The notes beneath the pieces were generated by a model. That model searched no databases, was not told the DNA's origin, and saw only the letters and a program-made list of their open reading frames with translations. From positions 620,001 through 684,000 of the forward strand of contig JAPWKC010000004.1 of the NCBI GenBank assembly GCA_028283725.1: DNA of 64,000 bases, given 5' to 3'. The position numbers and the translations under genes are program-made. Shown in pieces: positions 19,117-27,401 of this stretch. The first letter of the stretch is position 1. Every line of letters begins with the position of its first letter. This DNA is from Neorhizobium sp. Its GTDB lineage: Bacteria > Pseudomonadota > Alphaproteobacteria > Rhizobiales > Rhizobiaceae.

Positions 19117-20025
19117 TCAAAGCTTCAACCCCGTCAGATCTGCAAGCGCGGCGCGCTTTTCTTCCGGTGTTGCAAGCCCTGCGATCACGCGGTCGAATTC
19201 CATCACCTTTGCCCCGACGAGGAAGCGGTACCAGTAGCCTTGCAGGACATGATAGATCAGGCCTTCCCTGCCATCGAGAAAGCCGAGCTGCACGACATAG
19301 CGAAACAGCACGTAGCCGAGCGTCGAAATCGGAAAGGGAATACGGTTGTAAAGCCCTTCCTTGATCTTGCGCTTGAGGCTCGCCTGCGACGCGGCGCCAC
19401 CGGCCGTCAGATCGTGATCGGTGGCGAAAAGGTCGTAACGCTGGTTCAGCACATCGACCGCTTCGCGTGTCGCATATTTGTTATGCTTGTCGGTGAAAAA
19501 ACCGAGATCGTTGAGATTGCAATCGCTGAAGGGGTGATCGAAGACAACGGTGCGGCCACCCCAGACGACGACATGCTCATCCATCCAGCGATCCTCCACC
19601 CGCCCCTGCCCGCGCCGCCACAGCCGCGTCAGGATCAATGGATAGCGGCCGCCATGGCGGATCCAGCGGCCGAGGAAGATGTGCTTGCGCTTCAGGCCGA
19701 TGCCGGCGACGTCAGGGCCAAGGCCGGGCATGCGATCGACGATCTCGGCGGCAAGCGCCGGCTCGATGATCTCGTCGGCATCGAGGCGCATGATCCACTC
19801 GCCCGTCAGCGGCGCATTTTCGAGCGCCCACTGAAATTGCCGGGCCTGGTTGACGAACGGGTTATGCAGGACTTCCGCTCCGAGCCCTCTGGCGATCTCG
19901 GCCGTCGCATCCTTCGAAAAGGAATCGACGACGACGACCTGTGTGGCAAAGGATTTCACGCTTTCGATGGCGCGTGCGATGTGGCGCGCCTCATTATAGG
20001 CAAGAATGACGACCGAGACGCTCAT
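19117..20025 (-). CDS. Family 2 glycosyltransferase
   Basis: 302 residues from MSVSVVILAYNEARH; the track's upstream extension (20268) is out of keeping with the family. GT-A fold: nucleotide-binding N-terminus with NEARH, then DSFSKDATAEIA, and the metal-binding DxD as RLDADE. The C-terminal half (RWMDEHVVVWGG, then a hydrophobic FPISTLGYVLFRYVVQLGF) resembles WaaE/KdtX-like GT2 enzymes that add sugars to LPS or EPS intermediates at the membrane. It is the last gene of the minus-strand EPS unit. Its ATG overlaps the preceding small ORF as ATGA. Donor sugar unknown. Confidence 0.92.
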   Translation of the reverse strand: MSVSVVILAYNEARHIARAIESVKSFATQVVVVDSFSKDATAEIARGLGAEVLHNPFVNQARQFQWALENAPLTGEWIMRLDADEIIEPALAAEIVDRMPGLGPDVAGIGLKRKHIFLGRWIRHGGRYPLILTRLWRRGQGRVEDRWMDEHVVVWGGRTVVFDHPFSDCNLNDLGFFTDKHNKYATREAVDVLNQRYDLFATDHDLTAGGAASQASLKRKIKEGLYNRIPFPISTLGYVLFRYVVQLGFLDGREGLIYHVLQGYWYRFLVGAKVMEFDRVIAGLATPEEKRAALADLTGLKL

Positions 20026-20318
20026 GACAGTCTCCGGATCTGCAACAATGCGAGATCGACAACGTCGGGAGATAGAGCGCGGGCAAGGACGATACCGGCC
20101 GCCGCCGCCGGCAGAGCTCTTTTCCCCGAAATGCCCATCCCGGCCATATAGGGGGCGGCCCCATATGGATTGACGGCAGCCTCTTCCGCGCGGCCTTCGA
20201 TCCCGGTTCGCAAAGCAGCGACGCGCCGGGCGATGGCATTTGCGAGTTTGGACTGAGCCGCACCGCATCCAGGCAGCCTGTCCTCACGCCCGCTCTCTAT
20301 CGGCGTCAGGGACAACAT
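20022..20318 (-). CDS. Possible small coupled ORF ahead of the GT2 gene
   Basis: 98 codons from MLSLTPIESGRED. A good Shine-Dalgarno (GGAG, 5 nt spacing) precedes the ATG, and the stop overlaps the glycosyltransferase start as ATGA, which argues that it is translated. No domain is recognised; composition is Ala/Arg/Gly-rich with a basic N-terminal half. Its first ~30 codons, with the ribosome-binding site, are repeated twice more upstream in the 211-215 bp tandem array. It could be a real small gene or a leader that couples translation to the GT2 gene. Confidence 0.4.
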   Translation of the reverse strand: MLSLTPIESGREDRLPGCGAAQSKLANAIARRVAALRTGIEGRAEEAAVNPYGAAPYMAGMGISGKRALPAAAAGIVLARALSPDVVDLALLQIRRLS

Positions 20319-20850
20319 GGTCGCTCCGCCACTTCCATTACATCCCATCAGAATGCCCCAAGCTTTCTCTCTTTGATCTTGCGCGCGGGATTGCCGAGAT
20401 AGACGCCCCGCGGATCGAGCGGATGGAGTTCAGCGAAGGCGCGGCCGAACACGGCATTTGCGGCGATGGAAGCCCTACCGCATCCAGGCAGCCTGCCCTC
20501 ACGCCCGCTCTCTATCGGCGTCAGGGTCGACATGGTCACTCCGCCACTTCCATTACATCCCATCAGAATGCCTCAAGCGTTCTCTCTTTGATTTTGCGCG
20601 CGGGATTGCCGACATAGACGCCACGCGGATCGAGTTCAGCGAAGGCGCGGCGCCGAACACGGCATTTGCGGCGATGGACTGAGCCCTACCGCATCCAGGC
20701 AGCCTGTCCTCACGCCCGCTCGCTACCGGCGCCAGAGACGACATGGTCGGTCCGCCACTTCCGTGACGTCCCATCACAGTGCCTCAAGCTTTCTCTCTTT
20801 GATCTTGCGCGCGGGATTGCCGACATAGACGCCACGCGGATCGAGATGAC
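20231..20850. repeat. Three-copy imperfect tandem repeat, 211-215 bp period, made from an acetyltransferase gene end
   Basis: The landmark ACCGCATCCAGGCAGCCTG recurs at about 20262, 20477 and 20688, and TCTCTCTTTGAT-TTGCGCGCGGGATTGCCGA at about 20366, 20581 and 20792. Spacings are therefore 215 and 211 bp. Read on the minus strand, each unit holds the last ~22 codons of the acetyltransferase gene (DPRGVYVGNPARKIKERKL), its stop region, a Shine-Dalgarno (GGCGGA) and the first ~30 codons of the downstream small ORF. Only the rightmost copy joins the intact acetyltransferase gene. The two extra copies give hybrid ORFs (20348-20563, 20553-20777). Copies differ by scattered substitutions and small indels, so the amplification is not recent. 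Confidence 0.93.
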
Positions 20851-21340
20851 CGAAGGCGCAGGCGCGGGCGCCGAGCACGGCCTCGTCACCTATCGATACG
20901 CCCGGTCCGACAAAGGCCTCTGCCGCAACCCAGGCACGCTCGCCGATAACGATCGGGCGTGTAACAAGCTGGAAATTCCTGTCGCCGATCGCGTGTGTGC
21001 CGGCGCAAAGCACCGCGCGCTGCGAGATGACCGTATAGGCCCCGATCCGCACCAGATCCATATTGTAGCAATCGACGCCAGGGCCGAGCGATGCCTGTTC
21101 TGCCATTTCCAGATTGGACGGCAGCCACACCCGCACCGAGGAATAGATCATGGCGCCCGGCGCAATGCGGGCGCCGAAGAGCCGCAAGAGGAAGACCCGC
21201 CAAGGGTTCATGACGCGCGGCGTCCAGCGCGCAAGCACCAGCCAGACGACGATGAAGGAAAGCCGTGTCAGCCGGTTCGACAGGGAAAAGCTCGGCCCAC
21301 CTTCCAGCGGCCGGACGCTTGCAGCATCAAGCGGCGACAT
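20774..21340 (-). CDS. WcaF-like hexapeptide-repeat O-acetyltransferase
   Basis: 188 residues from MSPLDAASVR, chosen because a strong GGGGGCAGG precedes it; the track ORF is 19 residues longer. It has an N-terminal hydrophobic helix (LSFIVVWLVLARW) followed by a left-handed beta-helix of hexapeptide repeats (IAPGAMI, SLGPGVDCYNM, IGDRNFQLVTRPIVIGERAWVAAEAFVGPGVSIG). The C-terminal GNPARKIKER is typical of the WcaF/NodL/LacA-like group. It likely O-acetylates a sugar in the exopolysaccharide repeat unit using acetyl-CoA. Its 3' end is the parent of the tandem repeat downstream. It overlaps the next upstream acyltransferase by 14 bp. Confidence 0.88.
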   Translation of the reverse strand: MSPLDAASVRPLEGGPSFSLSNRLTRLSFIVVWLVLARWTPRVMNPWRVFLLRLFGARIAPGAMIYSSVRVWLPSNLEMAEQASLGPGVDCYNMDLVRIGAYTVISQRAVLCAGTHAIGDRNFQLVTRPIVIGERAWVAAEAFVGPGVSIGDEAVLGARACAFGHLDPRGVYVGNPARKIKERKLEAL

Positions 21341-21935
21341 GACCTGCCCCCCTGCCATTGACCAGATCGTCATGCCGCTGGCGCTGCTCGGGTGCAAAGC
21401 GCATGCGGATCAGCCGGGCCGGATTGCCACCGACGATCGCAAACGGCTCGACATCCTTGGTGACGATGCTGCCGGCCGCCACTACAGCGCCGCGGCCGAT
21501 ACGCACGCCGGAGCGCAGAATGGCCCCATGGCCCACCCAGACATCGGCCTCGAACACCGTGACGCGGTGGTTCCAGCGAAAGGCAAGCCGCATAGGCTCC
21601 AGCGGATCGTCGGGATCGTGATCATTGGCAACGATGGAGACGCCGGTCGAGATCATGGTGAGATCTCCGACCGAAATCGGGCTTTCGGCCGAAAAGCCGC
21701 CGCCGATATAGCCATAGCGCCCGAGGCGACTGCCGGCGGGGACGGCGACCGGCCAGCCGAGCTGAAAGCCTTCGCCAATTTCCGCCAGCCGTCTTCGCCG
21801 CATGAGCCAACGGTTCGACACCCGCCGGATGGCGGCTTTGGCAGGGCCGTCGATCGCCTCACGGCAACGATCGATCATCAGATCGGTGGAGCGCATGGGC
21901 GCTGGAACGGAAGGGAGGACGCCGCGACGGCTCAT
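21327..21935 (-). CDS. CatB/XAT-like hexapeptide-repeat acetyltransferase
   Basis: 202 residues. Left-handed beta-helix acyltransferase with the loop and histidine of the xenobiotic-acetyltransferase/CatB type (STGVSIVANDHDPDD, then ADVWVGHGAILRSGVRIGRGAVVAAGSIVTKDVEPFAIVGGNPARLIR). The first ~60 residues are a helical, Arg-rich extension (RRVSNRWLMRRRRL). In this EPS locus it probably adds an O- or N-acyl group to a sugar. It overlaps the downstream acetyltransferase start by 14 bp and the upstream glycosyltransferase end by 4 bp, so the three are translated as a coupled set. Confidence 0.88.
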   Translation of the reverse strand: MSRRGVLPSVPAPMRSTDLMIDRCREAIDGPAKAAIRRVSNRWLMRRRRLAEIGEGFQLGWPVAVPAGSRLGRYGYIGGGFSAESPISVGDLTMISTGVSIVANDHDPDDPLEPMRLAFRWNHRVTVFEADVWVGHGAILRSGVRIGRGAVVAAGSIVTKDVEPFAIVGGNPARLIRMRFAPEQRQRHDDLVNGRGAGHVAA

Positions 21936-23110
21936 GGCTTTGGCCTTTCAGAGGGCTTTTTCGCTTCGACGAGCGCGCTTACCGCGCCATCGATCAATCG
22001 GCGTTGGGTCGCCGGGTTCCACACGTCCTCGACGACCTTGCGGCAGGCGAGCCGCACCAATGCCCTGTCCCTGCCACTGTCGAGCCAGTCGGCGATGCAT
22101 GCGGCGAGCGCACCGGCATCGTTCTGTTTGAACAAAGCGCCCGTTACGCCGGGGATGATGGCTTCCACTTCCGGCATCTGCTCATCGAGATTGTCGTGCG
22201 TGATGGCGGGCGTGCCATAAGAGAGGCTATGGATCACCGTCAAGCCGATCTTGCCGGGCGAAACCGTCAGGTCGGCACCGTAAATCAGCTCGGCAAGCAC
22301 GCTCTCATCATAGCAAGCCCCATAGAAGTTGACCGAGAGACCGAGTTCGGCGGCCAGACGCTCCAATGCCAAACGCTCCGGCCCGTCGCCGACGAGGAGA
22401 ATATCCACCGGGCGACCCGCATCTTGGAGCCGGCGGGCGGCATGGAACAGAAGGTCGAAACGGCAGGCCGCAATCAGCCGGGCTGTGCAGATCAGAACCG
22501 GCCGACTGGCACCCTCCTGCATCGCCCGATCGAAGAGCCCGGCGAGCGCAGAACCGCTCTTGCCCCGTTCCTGCCTCTGCCGAAGCCGATCGAAGGCGGC
22601 GCGGCTGCGCTCGAAATCCAGGCTGTTATAGACCACGGCGATCCGGCGCGCCGGAAAGCCGTTCGCTTCGCCAAGCGCACGCGCCCGCGTGCCATAGACC
22701 ATCACCGTATGAGCGAGGCGGTAATAGGCATGTCGCAGCAGCCTTTTCGGCAAGGGCTCGCGCCGCAACCAGCCATGCGCCCAGAAAAGTACCTTCTTGC
22801 CGCTCAACCGAGCGACGAGCGCCATTTTCCAGGTTGCCAGCATGTTGGGATTGGCAAGGATGATCACAGCATCGACCGAGCGATCGAAGATTGCCGGCCA
22901 ATAGCCGGACAGGATCCAGCGGCGCCCCCGCGTTGCAAAATGCAACGGGCGGATGGCCAATGTGTCGTCGCCGGTGAATGGCTCGATGCCGGAGACCGCC
23001 TGATGCGACCCCCAGAAGCTGTAGTCATGCTCGGCGCTGGCGGCAAGCTCCTGCAAAACCGGCCGGCGGTAATGCGGAAAATGATGGTAGATGACATTTA
23101 CGCGCGCCAT
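21932..23110 (-). CDS. Family 4 (GT-B) glycosyltransferase
   Basis: 392 residues, GT-B fold. The N-terminal domain starts VNVIYHHFPHYRRPVL, and the donor half has VLICTARLIAACRFDLLF and LLVGDGPERLALERLA. The nucleotide-binding segment ADLTVSPGKIGLTVIHSLSYGTPAITHDN replaces the classical EX7E first Glu, as seen in one GT4 subgroup of O-antigen and EPS enzymes. It likely adds one sugar of the EPS repeat. It overlaps the polymerase gene upstream by 13 bp and the acetyltransferase gene downstream by 4 bp. Donor and acceptor are unknown. Confidence 0.9.
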   Translation of the reverse strand: MARVNVIYHHFPHYRRPVLQELAASAEHDYSFWGSHQAVSGIEPFTGDDTLAIRPLHFATRGRRWILSGYWPAIFDRSVDAVIILANPNMLATWKMALVARLSGKKVLFWAHGWLRREPLPKRLLRHAYYRLAHTVMVYGTRARALGEANGFPARRIAVVYNSLDFERSRAAFDRLRQRQERGKSGSALAGLFDRAMQEGASRPVLICTARLIAACRFDLLFHAARRLQDAGRPVDILLVGDGPERLALERLAAELGLSVNFYGACYDESVLAELIYGADLTVSPGKIGLTVIHSLSYGTPAITHDNLDEQMPEVEAIIPGVTGALFKQNDAGALAACIADWLDSGRDRALVRLACRKVVEDVWNPATQRRLIDGAVSALVEAKKPSERPKP

Positions 23111-25224
23111 GTGGTCTCATCCCCCCGATCGCCACCCTGCCCTGTTTCAGGTGTGCGACCGTCTTCGCTCCGGTTTTTCGATGGTTGCGCTGCAATCGAC
23201 TGGCCACTTTCCGCCTTGATCCGATCCGCTGCTTCAGTGTCTTTCATCGCCGGGTCTTCTCCCATGGGCATTGCGCGTGTGGGATCTGCCGCTGCCGGGT
23301 GCGCCACGCCCGGCTCGGCGAGACTGGGATGGGCTCCATTGGGATTAGCCGCACTGGGATCAGCGATACTGGGCTCCGATACGCTTGCACCCGTCCCGTC
23401 TGATGGTGCATCGCGCGGATCGGTCACGATGGACCCCGCCGGACTTGAACCGAAAAGGTTTGCGTCTGTTGGGCCCAAGTGTTCCAGGCCTGGGTTTTCT
23501 GCGACCGGGTTTGTTGGCACCGAACCGGTGCCGCGGAGGCTCCACCATTCAGGATTTTCGGCCCGGTTTCCCCCTGCCGTCAGAAAGTGGCTACGTGCCA
23601 CTCCGGCGGTGGACGGGGATGGCATGAGCGGCAGCGGCACGCGCGGGCGAACACCAGAACCGCCAGCGCGACCGTTTGCCCCGCGGCCCCTTGCCAGGCG
23701 GGTGGCGGGCCGAGCGTCTGGCCGGCTGTCCAGCACGAGGTCCACCGCAAAGAGAACAGCCACGAAGGCGGCCAGACCGATCAACGAAATGAAGGCAAAG
23801 GCCATATCGAAGCGCCAAAGCGCGAAGCCGACGAAAAACCCGGCACCATGCGCAAAGGGAAACCGGCGGGCGAAGGCCCCATAGAGGCTATTGAGCAGGG
23901 CAAGCATGCCGAACAGCGCCAGAGGCCAGGCGTAGGAAAAATTGCCGAAGGCCTCGCCGAACAGGGTGGAATTGAGGGCCAGACCCGGTATGCCCTGCAG
24001 ATTCGAGCCCACCATGATGCCGAAGACGCCCGGCTTATCCGGCCAGATGGTGGACGGGATCAGCACGGTCAGCGGCCGCAGCAGGAATGTGTAGCCATAA
24101 AGGAGCGGAAAGCTGTCGCCGGTATTCTTGACCAGCCAGTCGAAGACGATGATGTTTTCGGAATCGAAGATACCGTTCGTCGAACGGCCGATCTCGATCT
24201 GGCCGCTGCCGACCGCCGTGTTGACCGCCGCCATCGCATTCACAAAACCCGTCAGGCTGTAGCCATCGACAAGCGCCAGCCCGCGCAGCGCCGACCAGAC
24301 GATGCTGAGATAGCCGACAACCGGCAGAAGCGGGATAGCGGCCACCAACATGACCGGAAAATGCCGGCGGTAGAGGAGGATCAGGACAATCGCATAATAG
24401 GCGGCCGTGATGCGATTGAACGTCGTCACAACATCGAAGACGACGACGAAGAGGCCGACAAGCACGACCGTGCCACGGCTGACCAGCCCGCGACCGAAGG
24501 CATTATAGAGGATGCCGAAGACCGCCCCGCGATAGACATTGGCAAAATTGCCGATGACGATCAGCAGGACATTGCTCTGCAGGCTGGTTTCGAGATTGCC
24601 CTGCCAATGGCCCCCATCGAGCTTGCCGGAGGAGATGAAGCTGTAGATGTTGCAGACCATATAGGCTGCAACAAAAAGACATATGACGCGCGCACTGCCA
24701 TGGAGGCGTAGCTGCCTTGCAAGCGCACCGCTGCCATGGGGATGCGCGGTCGCAGATGGCAGCAACCGATGGGCGACAGGTGTTTTCCTGCGCATCACCG
24801 GCCGGTGACCACCTTCATCTTCGCCACGCCCCGGTATCGCTGCCTGGGCCGTCACCACTGCCTGGGCCTGCGGTTCCGGATGTCGGAGAGCGAGCGGCCC
24901 CGTTGTGCCCGGACGCCGGATCGGGCGACGTCCGATCTGACCCGAGCGCCGTGCGAACCAGTGGAAGGCCATCACTGTGGCGCAACCGATGCAGAGCTGC
25001 AGCGAGGTTGCGGTATCCTGCAGCGGCCGGAACGGACCGGCACGCATATCGATACTGCCGATCTCCCCGTCGACGAAGGCGATCAGAAGCGGGATCAGCA
25101 TGAAGAACAGGAGACCGATGAAAATGCCGTCCGCGAAACGCAATTCCCGCAGATCGAGCCCGGTCGTGTAGGCGATGACACCGCCAAGCGTGACGGCATA
25201 AAGCAGCAGGATCAGGCCATCCAT
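23098..25224 (-). CDS. Wzy-like polysaccharide polymerase with disordered pentapeptide-repeat tail
   Basis: 708 residues from MDGLILLLYAV, supported by GGGAG 7 nt upstream; the track start is 38 residues earlier. About ten membrane helices with a large periplasmic loop (STNGIFDSENIIVFDWLVKN, LIPSTIWPDKPG) resemble oligosaccharide repeat-unit polymerases. Two non-family pieces are present: a ~85-residue Pro/Arg-rich insert after the third helix (~residues 95-180) and a ~200-residue hydrophilic C-terminus. The tail contains about nine pentapeptides of pattern xx[EDNH]Px (SIADPSAANPNGAHPS). Context between wzx and a glycosyltransferase supports the polymerase call. Confidence 0.8.
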   Translation of the reverse strand: MDGLILLLYAVTLGGVIAYTTGLDLRELRFADGIFIGLLFFMLIPLLIAFVDGEIGSIDMRAGPFRPLQDTATSLQLCIGCATVMAFHWFARRSGQIGRRPIRRPGTTGPLALRHPEPQAQAVVTAQAAIPGRGEDEGGHRPVMRRKTPVAHRLLPSATAHPHGSGALARQLRLHGSARVICLFVAAYMVCNIYSFISSGKLDGGHWQGNLETSLQSNVLLIVIGNFANVYRGAVFGILYNAFGRGLVSRGTVVLVGLFVVVFDVVTTFNRITAAYYAIVLILLYRRHFPVMLVAAIPLLPVVGYLSIVWSALRGLALVDGYSLTGFVNAMAAVNTAVGSGQIEIGRSTNGIFDSENIIVFDWLVKNTGDSFPLLYGYTFLLRPLTVLIPSTIWPDKPGVFGIMVGSNLQGIPGLALNSTLFGEAFGNFSYAWPLALFGMLALLNSLYGAFARRFPFAHGAGFFVGFALWRFDMAFAFISLIGLAAFVAVLFAVDLVLDSRPDARPATRLARGRGANGRAGGSGVRPRVPLPLMPSPSTAGVARSHFLTAGGNRAENPEWWSLRGTGSVPTNPVAENPGLEHLGPTDANLFGSSPAGSIVTDPRDAPSDGTGASVSEPSIADPSAANPNGAHPSLAEPGVAHPAAADPTRAMPMGEDPAMKDTEAADRIKAESGQSIAAQPSKNRSEDGRTPETGQGGDRGDETTWRA
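23249..23386 (-). repeat. 15 bp tandem repeat in the polymerase gene
   Basis: About nine imperfect 15 bp units (for example ...CACTGGGATCAGCGA on the plus strand) encode the pentapeptide series in the C-terminal tail of the Wzy-like protein. The unit length is a multiple of three, so copy-number change would keep the frame. Confidence 0.8.
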
Positions 25225-25522
25225 GGCATTCTCCCGTGCAACAGACGCGTGACGCCCGCCGGCAGCCGGCAACCGCAATCCGCCCGGCCGGCCTGGATCG
25301 GCATGTCCGTCCGGCTTACATTCCACCGCATACCACAAGCGCGATCCGGACGCTGCAACAGCGCCAGCCGGAGCCGGCGGCCCAAACGAACGGGATGGAG
25401 GAAAGCGCGCCGCGGCTCACGATGGCCGGACCAAGACCCTTCGGAATAAGGGATATGCAATTGACGATACGGGTGACAACACGGGTCACGATACGGGCGA
25501 GCCACCATTCGGATTCCAGCGC

Positions 25523-26977
25523 CTATGTCCATCGCAGCACCTGGCGGTAATGGCTGACGAAAATCCGCCAGACTGCGATGGCGCAGACGCCTTCGCCAAT
25601 CAGCAGCGCCAGACCGACACCACCGAGCCCGGCTGCGCGCGCGAACAGGGCGACGAGACCGAGCGTCAGCAGCGACGCGGCCAGGCTGTATTTCGCAAGC
25701 GCCATATGATCGTTGGTCGCCAGCAGCATGTTGGACAGAAAATACCATGTGCCGTGGACAAGCGTCGCCAGGGCGACGAGCAGCACGAATGTCCGGTCAG
25801 GCACGATATGACCGGCGCTCCAGAGCATCACGACCTCCCGCCCGATCACGGCAAAAAGAGCGCTTCCGGGCAGAAGGACAAGCAGCAGCAAGAGCCTGTT
25901 GACCTTGACGATACGCTTCAGATCATCGGCGCGCGCACCAGCGCGGGCACGCGACAATTCCGGCATCGTGGCCCGGTTGACGACGCCAACCAATTGGATG
26001 AGCAGACGGCTGCAGGTGCGCACAGGGCCGTAAACCGCGACTGCAGCCGGCGACAGAAGCGCGCCGACGATCAACACGACGCCCTGCAAATTGAGCGCCA
26101 GTGCCAAGGGAATGGTCATCGCCGCCAGAGCCGGTCGCGCCAGTGCCCGGATTTCCACGATATCGACAGCGCTTTTCCATGCCGGTGCCGAAGCTGATTT
26201 GCCTTTCCCATCATGAGAGGCGATATCGCCGCCCGAACCTGCCGACGGCGCGCGAACCGTGACCGGTCCAACCTCCCCGCCTGCGCCGGATGCGCCATTT
26301 TGCAGTTCCGGGTTGTTGGGCCACGGGTTGCCGGGCCGTGTGTTGTCGAGGCGCAGCCACGATACGGAGCGATGGAGCAACACATAGAGAGTGACGATAT
26401 TGAGCAACCGGACGATCAGAAACGACAGTGCGACATCGGCAAAACCGCCGCCCAGTGCCGCCACCAGCAGCCCGCAAAATCCCTCGGCCACACTCACCGC
26501 ATCATAGGCCAGCGTTCCTGCTGCATAATGGCCAGTGGCGCGCAATGCCGCCACCGGCAAGCGCGAGAACAGCGAGAGGGCCGAAAACGCGGCCAGAAGC
26601 AAGAGAACGCGCAGATCGACGCCGAATGGCAAGATATCCGAAGCGGCGGCCCCTACCGCCAGCAATGCTGCCACCGCGAAAATGGCCGAGGTCACGCATA
26701 GAATGAAGGCCGACGCGCTGAAAAAGACGCGGGTCGCCCGCCGCTTTTCGTCGCGTGCGACCAGCATGGCCATTTCACTCGTGGTGGCCTGAAGGAAGCC
26801 AAGATCCGTCAAAGCGAAATACGTCGGGATCGTGGTGAGCATGACCCATATCCCGAAGCTCTCGGCGCCCCAGGCCGAGAGGAGTATCGGCACCGAGGCG
26901 ATCTGCAGCAGCGCATTCATCGCGATACCGGCGGTATTGGCGATCGTTCCGGAAATTATGCGGCGACCGATACTCAT
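25523..26977 (-). CDS. Wzx-type polysaccharide flippase (PST/MATE-like)
   Basis: 484 residues from MSIGRRIISGTIAN; the track ORF's 64 extra N-terminal residues are Arg-rich and unlike the family. Around twelve membrane helices in the oligosaccharide-flippase pattern, with ALTDLGFLQATTSEMAMLVARDEKRRA and AVYGPVRTCSRLLIQLVGVVNRATMPELSRA. A ~55-residue hydrophilic Gly/Pro/Asn-rich insert sits mid-protein (NPWPNNPELQNGASGAGG), where the two six-helix halves join. It flips the undecaprenyl-linked EPS repeat across the inner membrane. A 298 bp spacer before the polymerase gene and a 424 bp spacer upstream carry no gene I can support. Confidence 0.9.
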   Translation of the reverse strand: MSIGRRIISGTIANTAGIAMNALLQIASVPILLSAWGAESFGIWVMLTTIPTYFALTDLGFLQATTSEMAMLVARDEKRRATRVFFSASAFILCVTSAIFAVAALLAVGAAASDILPFGVDLRVLLLLAAFSALSLFSRLPVAALRATGHYAAGTLAYDAVSVAEGFCGLLVAALGGGFADVALSFLIVRLLNIVTLYVLLHRSVSWLRLDNTRPGNPWPNNPELQNGASGAGGEVGPVTVRAPSAGSGGDIASHDGKGKSASAPAWKSAVDIVEIRALARPALAAMTIPLALALNLQGVVLIVGALLSPAAVAVYGPVRTCSRLLIQLVGVVNRATMPELSRARAGARADDLKRIVKVNRLLLLLVLLPGSALFAVIGREVVMLWSAGHIVPDRTFVLLVALATLVHGTWYFLSNMLLATNDHMALAKYSLAASLLTLGLVALFARAAGLGGVGLALLIGEGVCAIAVWRIFVSHYRQVLRWT

Positions 26978-27401
26978 GAGAGCCTCGCTGCGGCTCGTAC
27001 AATCCCCAAAGGCCATTCGCGTTGGCGCAGATGCGTCTGTCCGGTAGCCATTTCGCCGGTCATTCTCGCTGCGGAAGCATATTTTCCGACAAGAGCACGT
27101 ATCGAACGGCGAGCGCGACCGGATGTTGCGTCGACCGGTAGGGCGAGTACCAGGATCAGCCCTCGCCACCGGTCTCGGCAGCCATGAGGGCCGAATATGG
27201 GAAACATACTCCGGCCTTCCCCGACACCCGGTTCACGGAACGGGACACTGGACAGGGGGGCGCCGATCCGGCGCTTTTGAGCCACGCCCCTCGACGGCCG
27301 ATCGGCGAGCACGACGCGCCGGACCATTCCGCCCACGGTTTGCGCGGCATTGACCGCTTGAGCCAGCAGATCAGTGGCAACCAGGCCGTGCCCCCGGTGT
27401 C
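26978..27401. other. 424 bp spacer between the WcaI-like gene and wzx
   Basis: ORFs of 70-160 codons exist on both strands, but they are Arg/Gly/Pro-rich, lack recognisable motifs and lack good ribosome-binding sites. The minus-strand one (27456 to 26974) overlaps both neighbouring genes out of frame. I see no repeat or terminator here. It may contain an internal promoter for wzx or a decayed gene. Confidence 0.4.
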
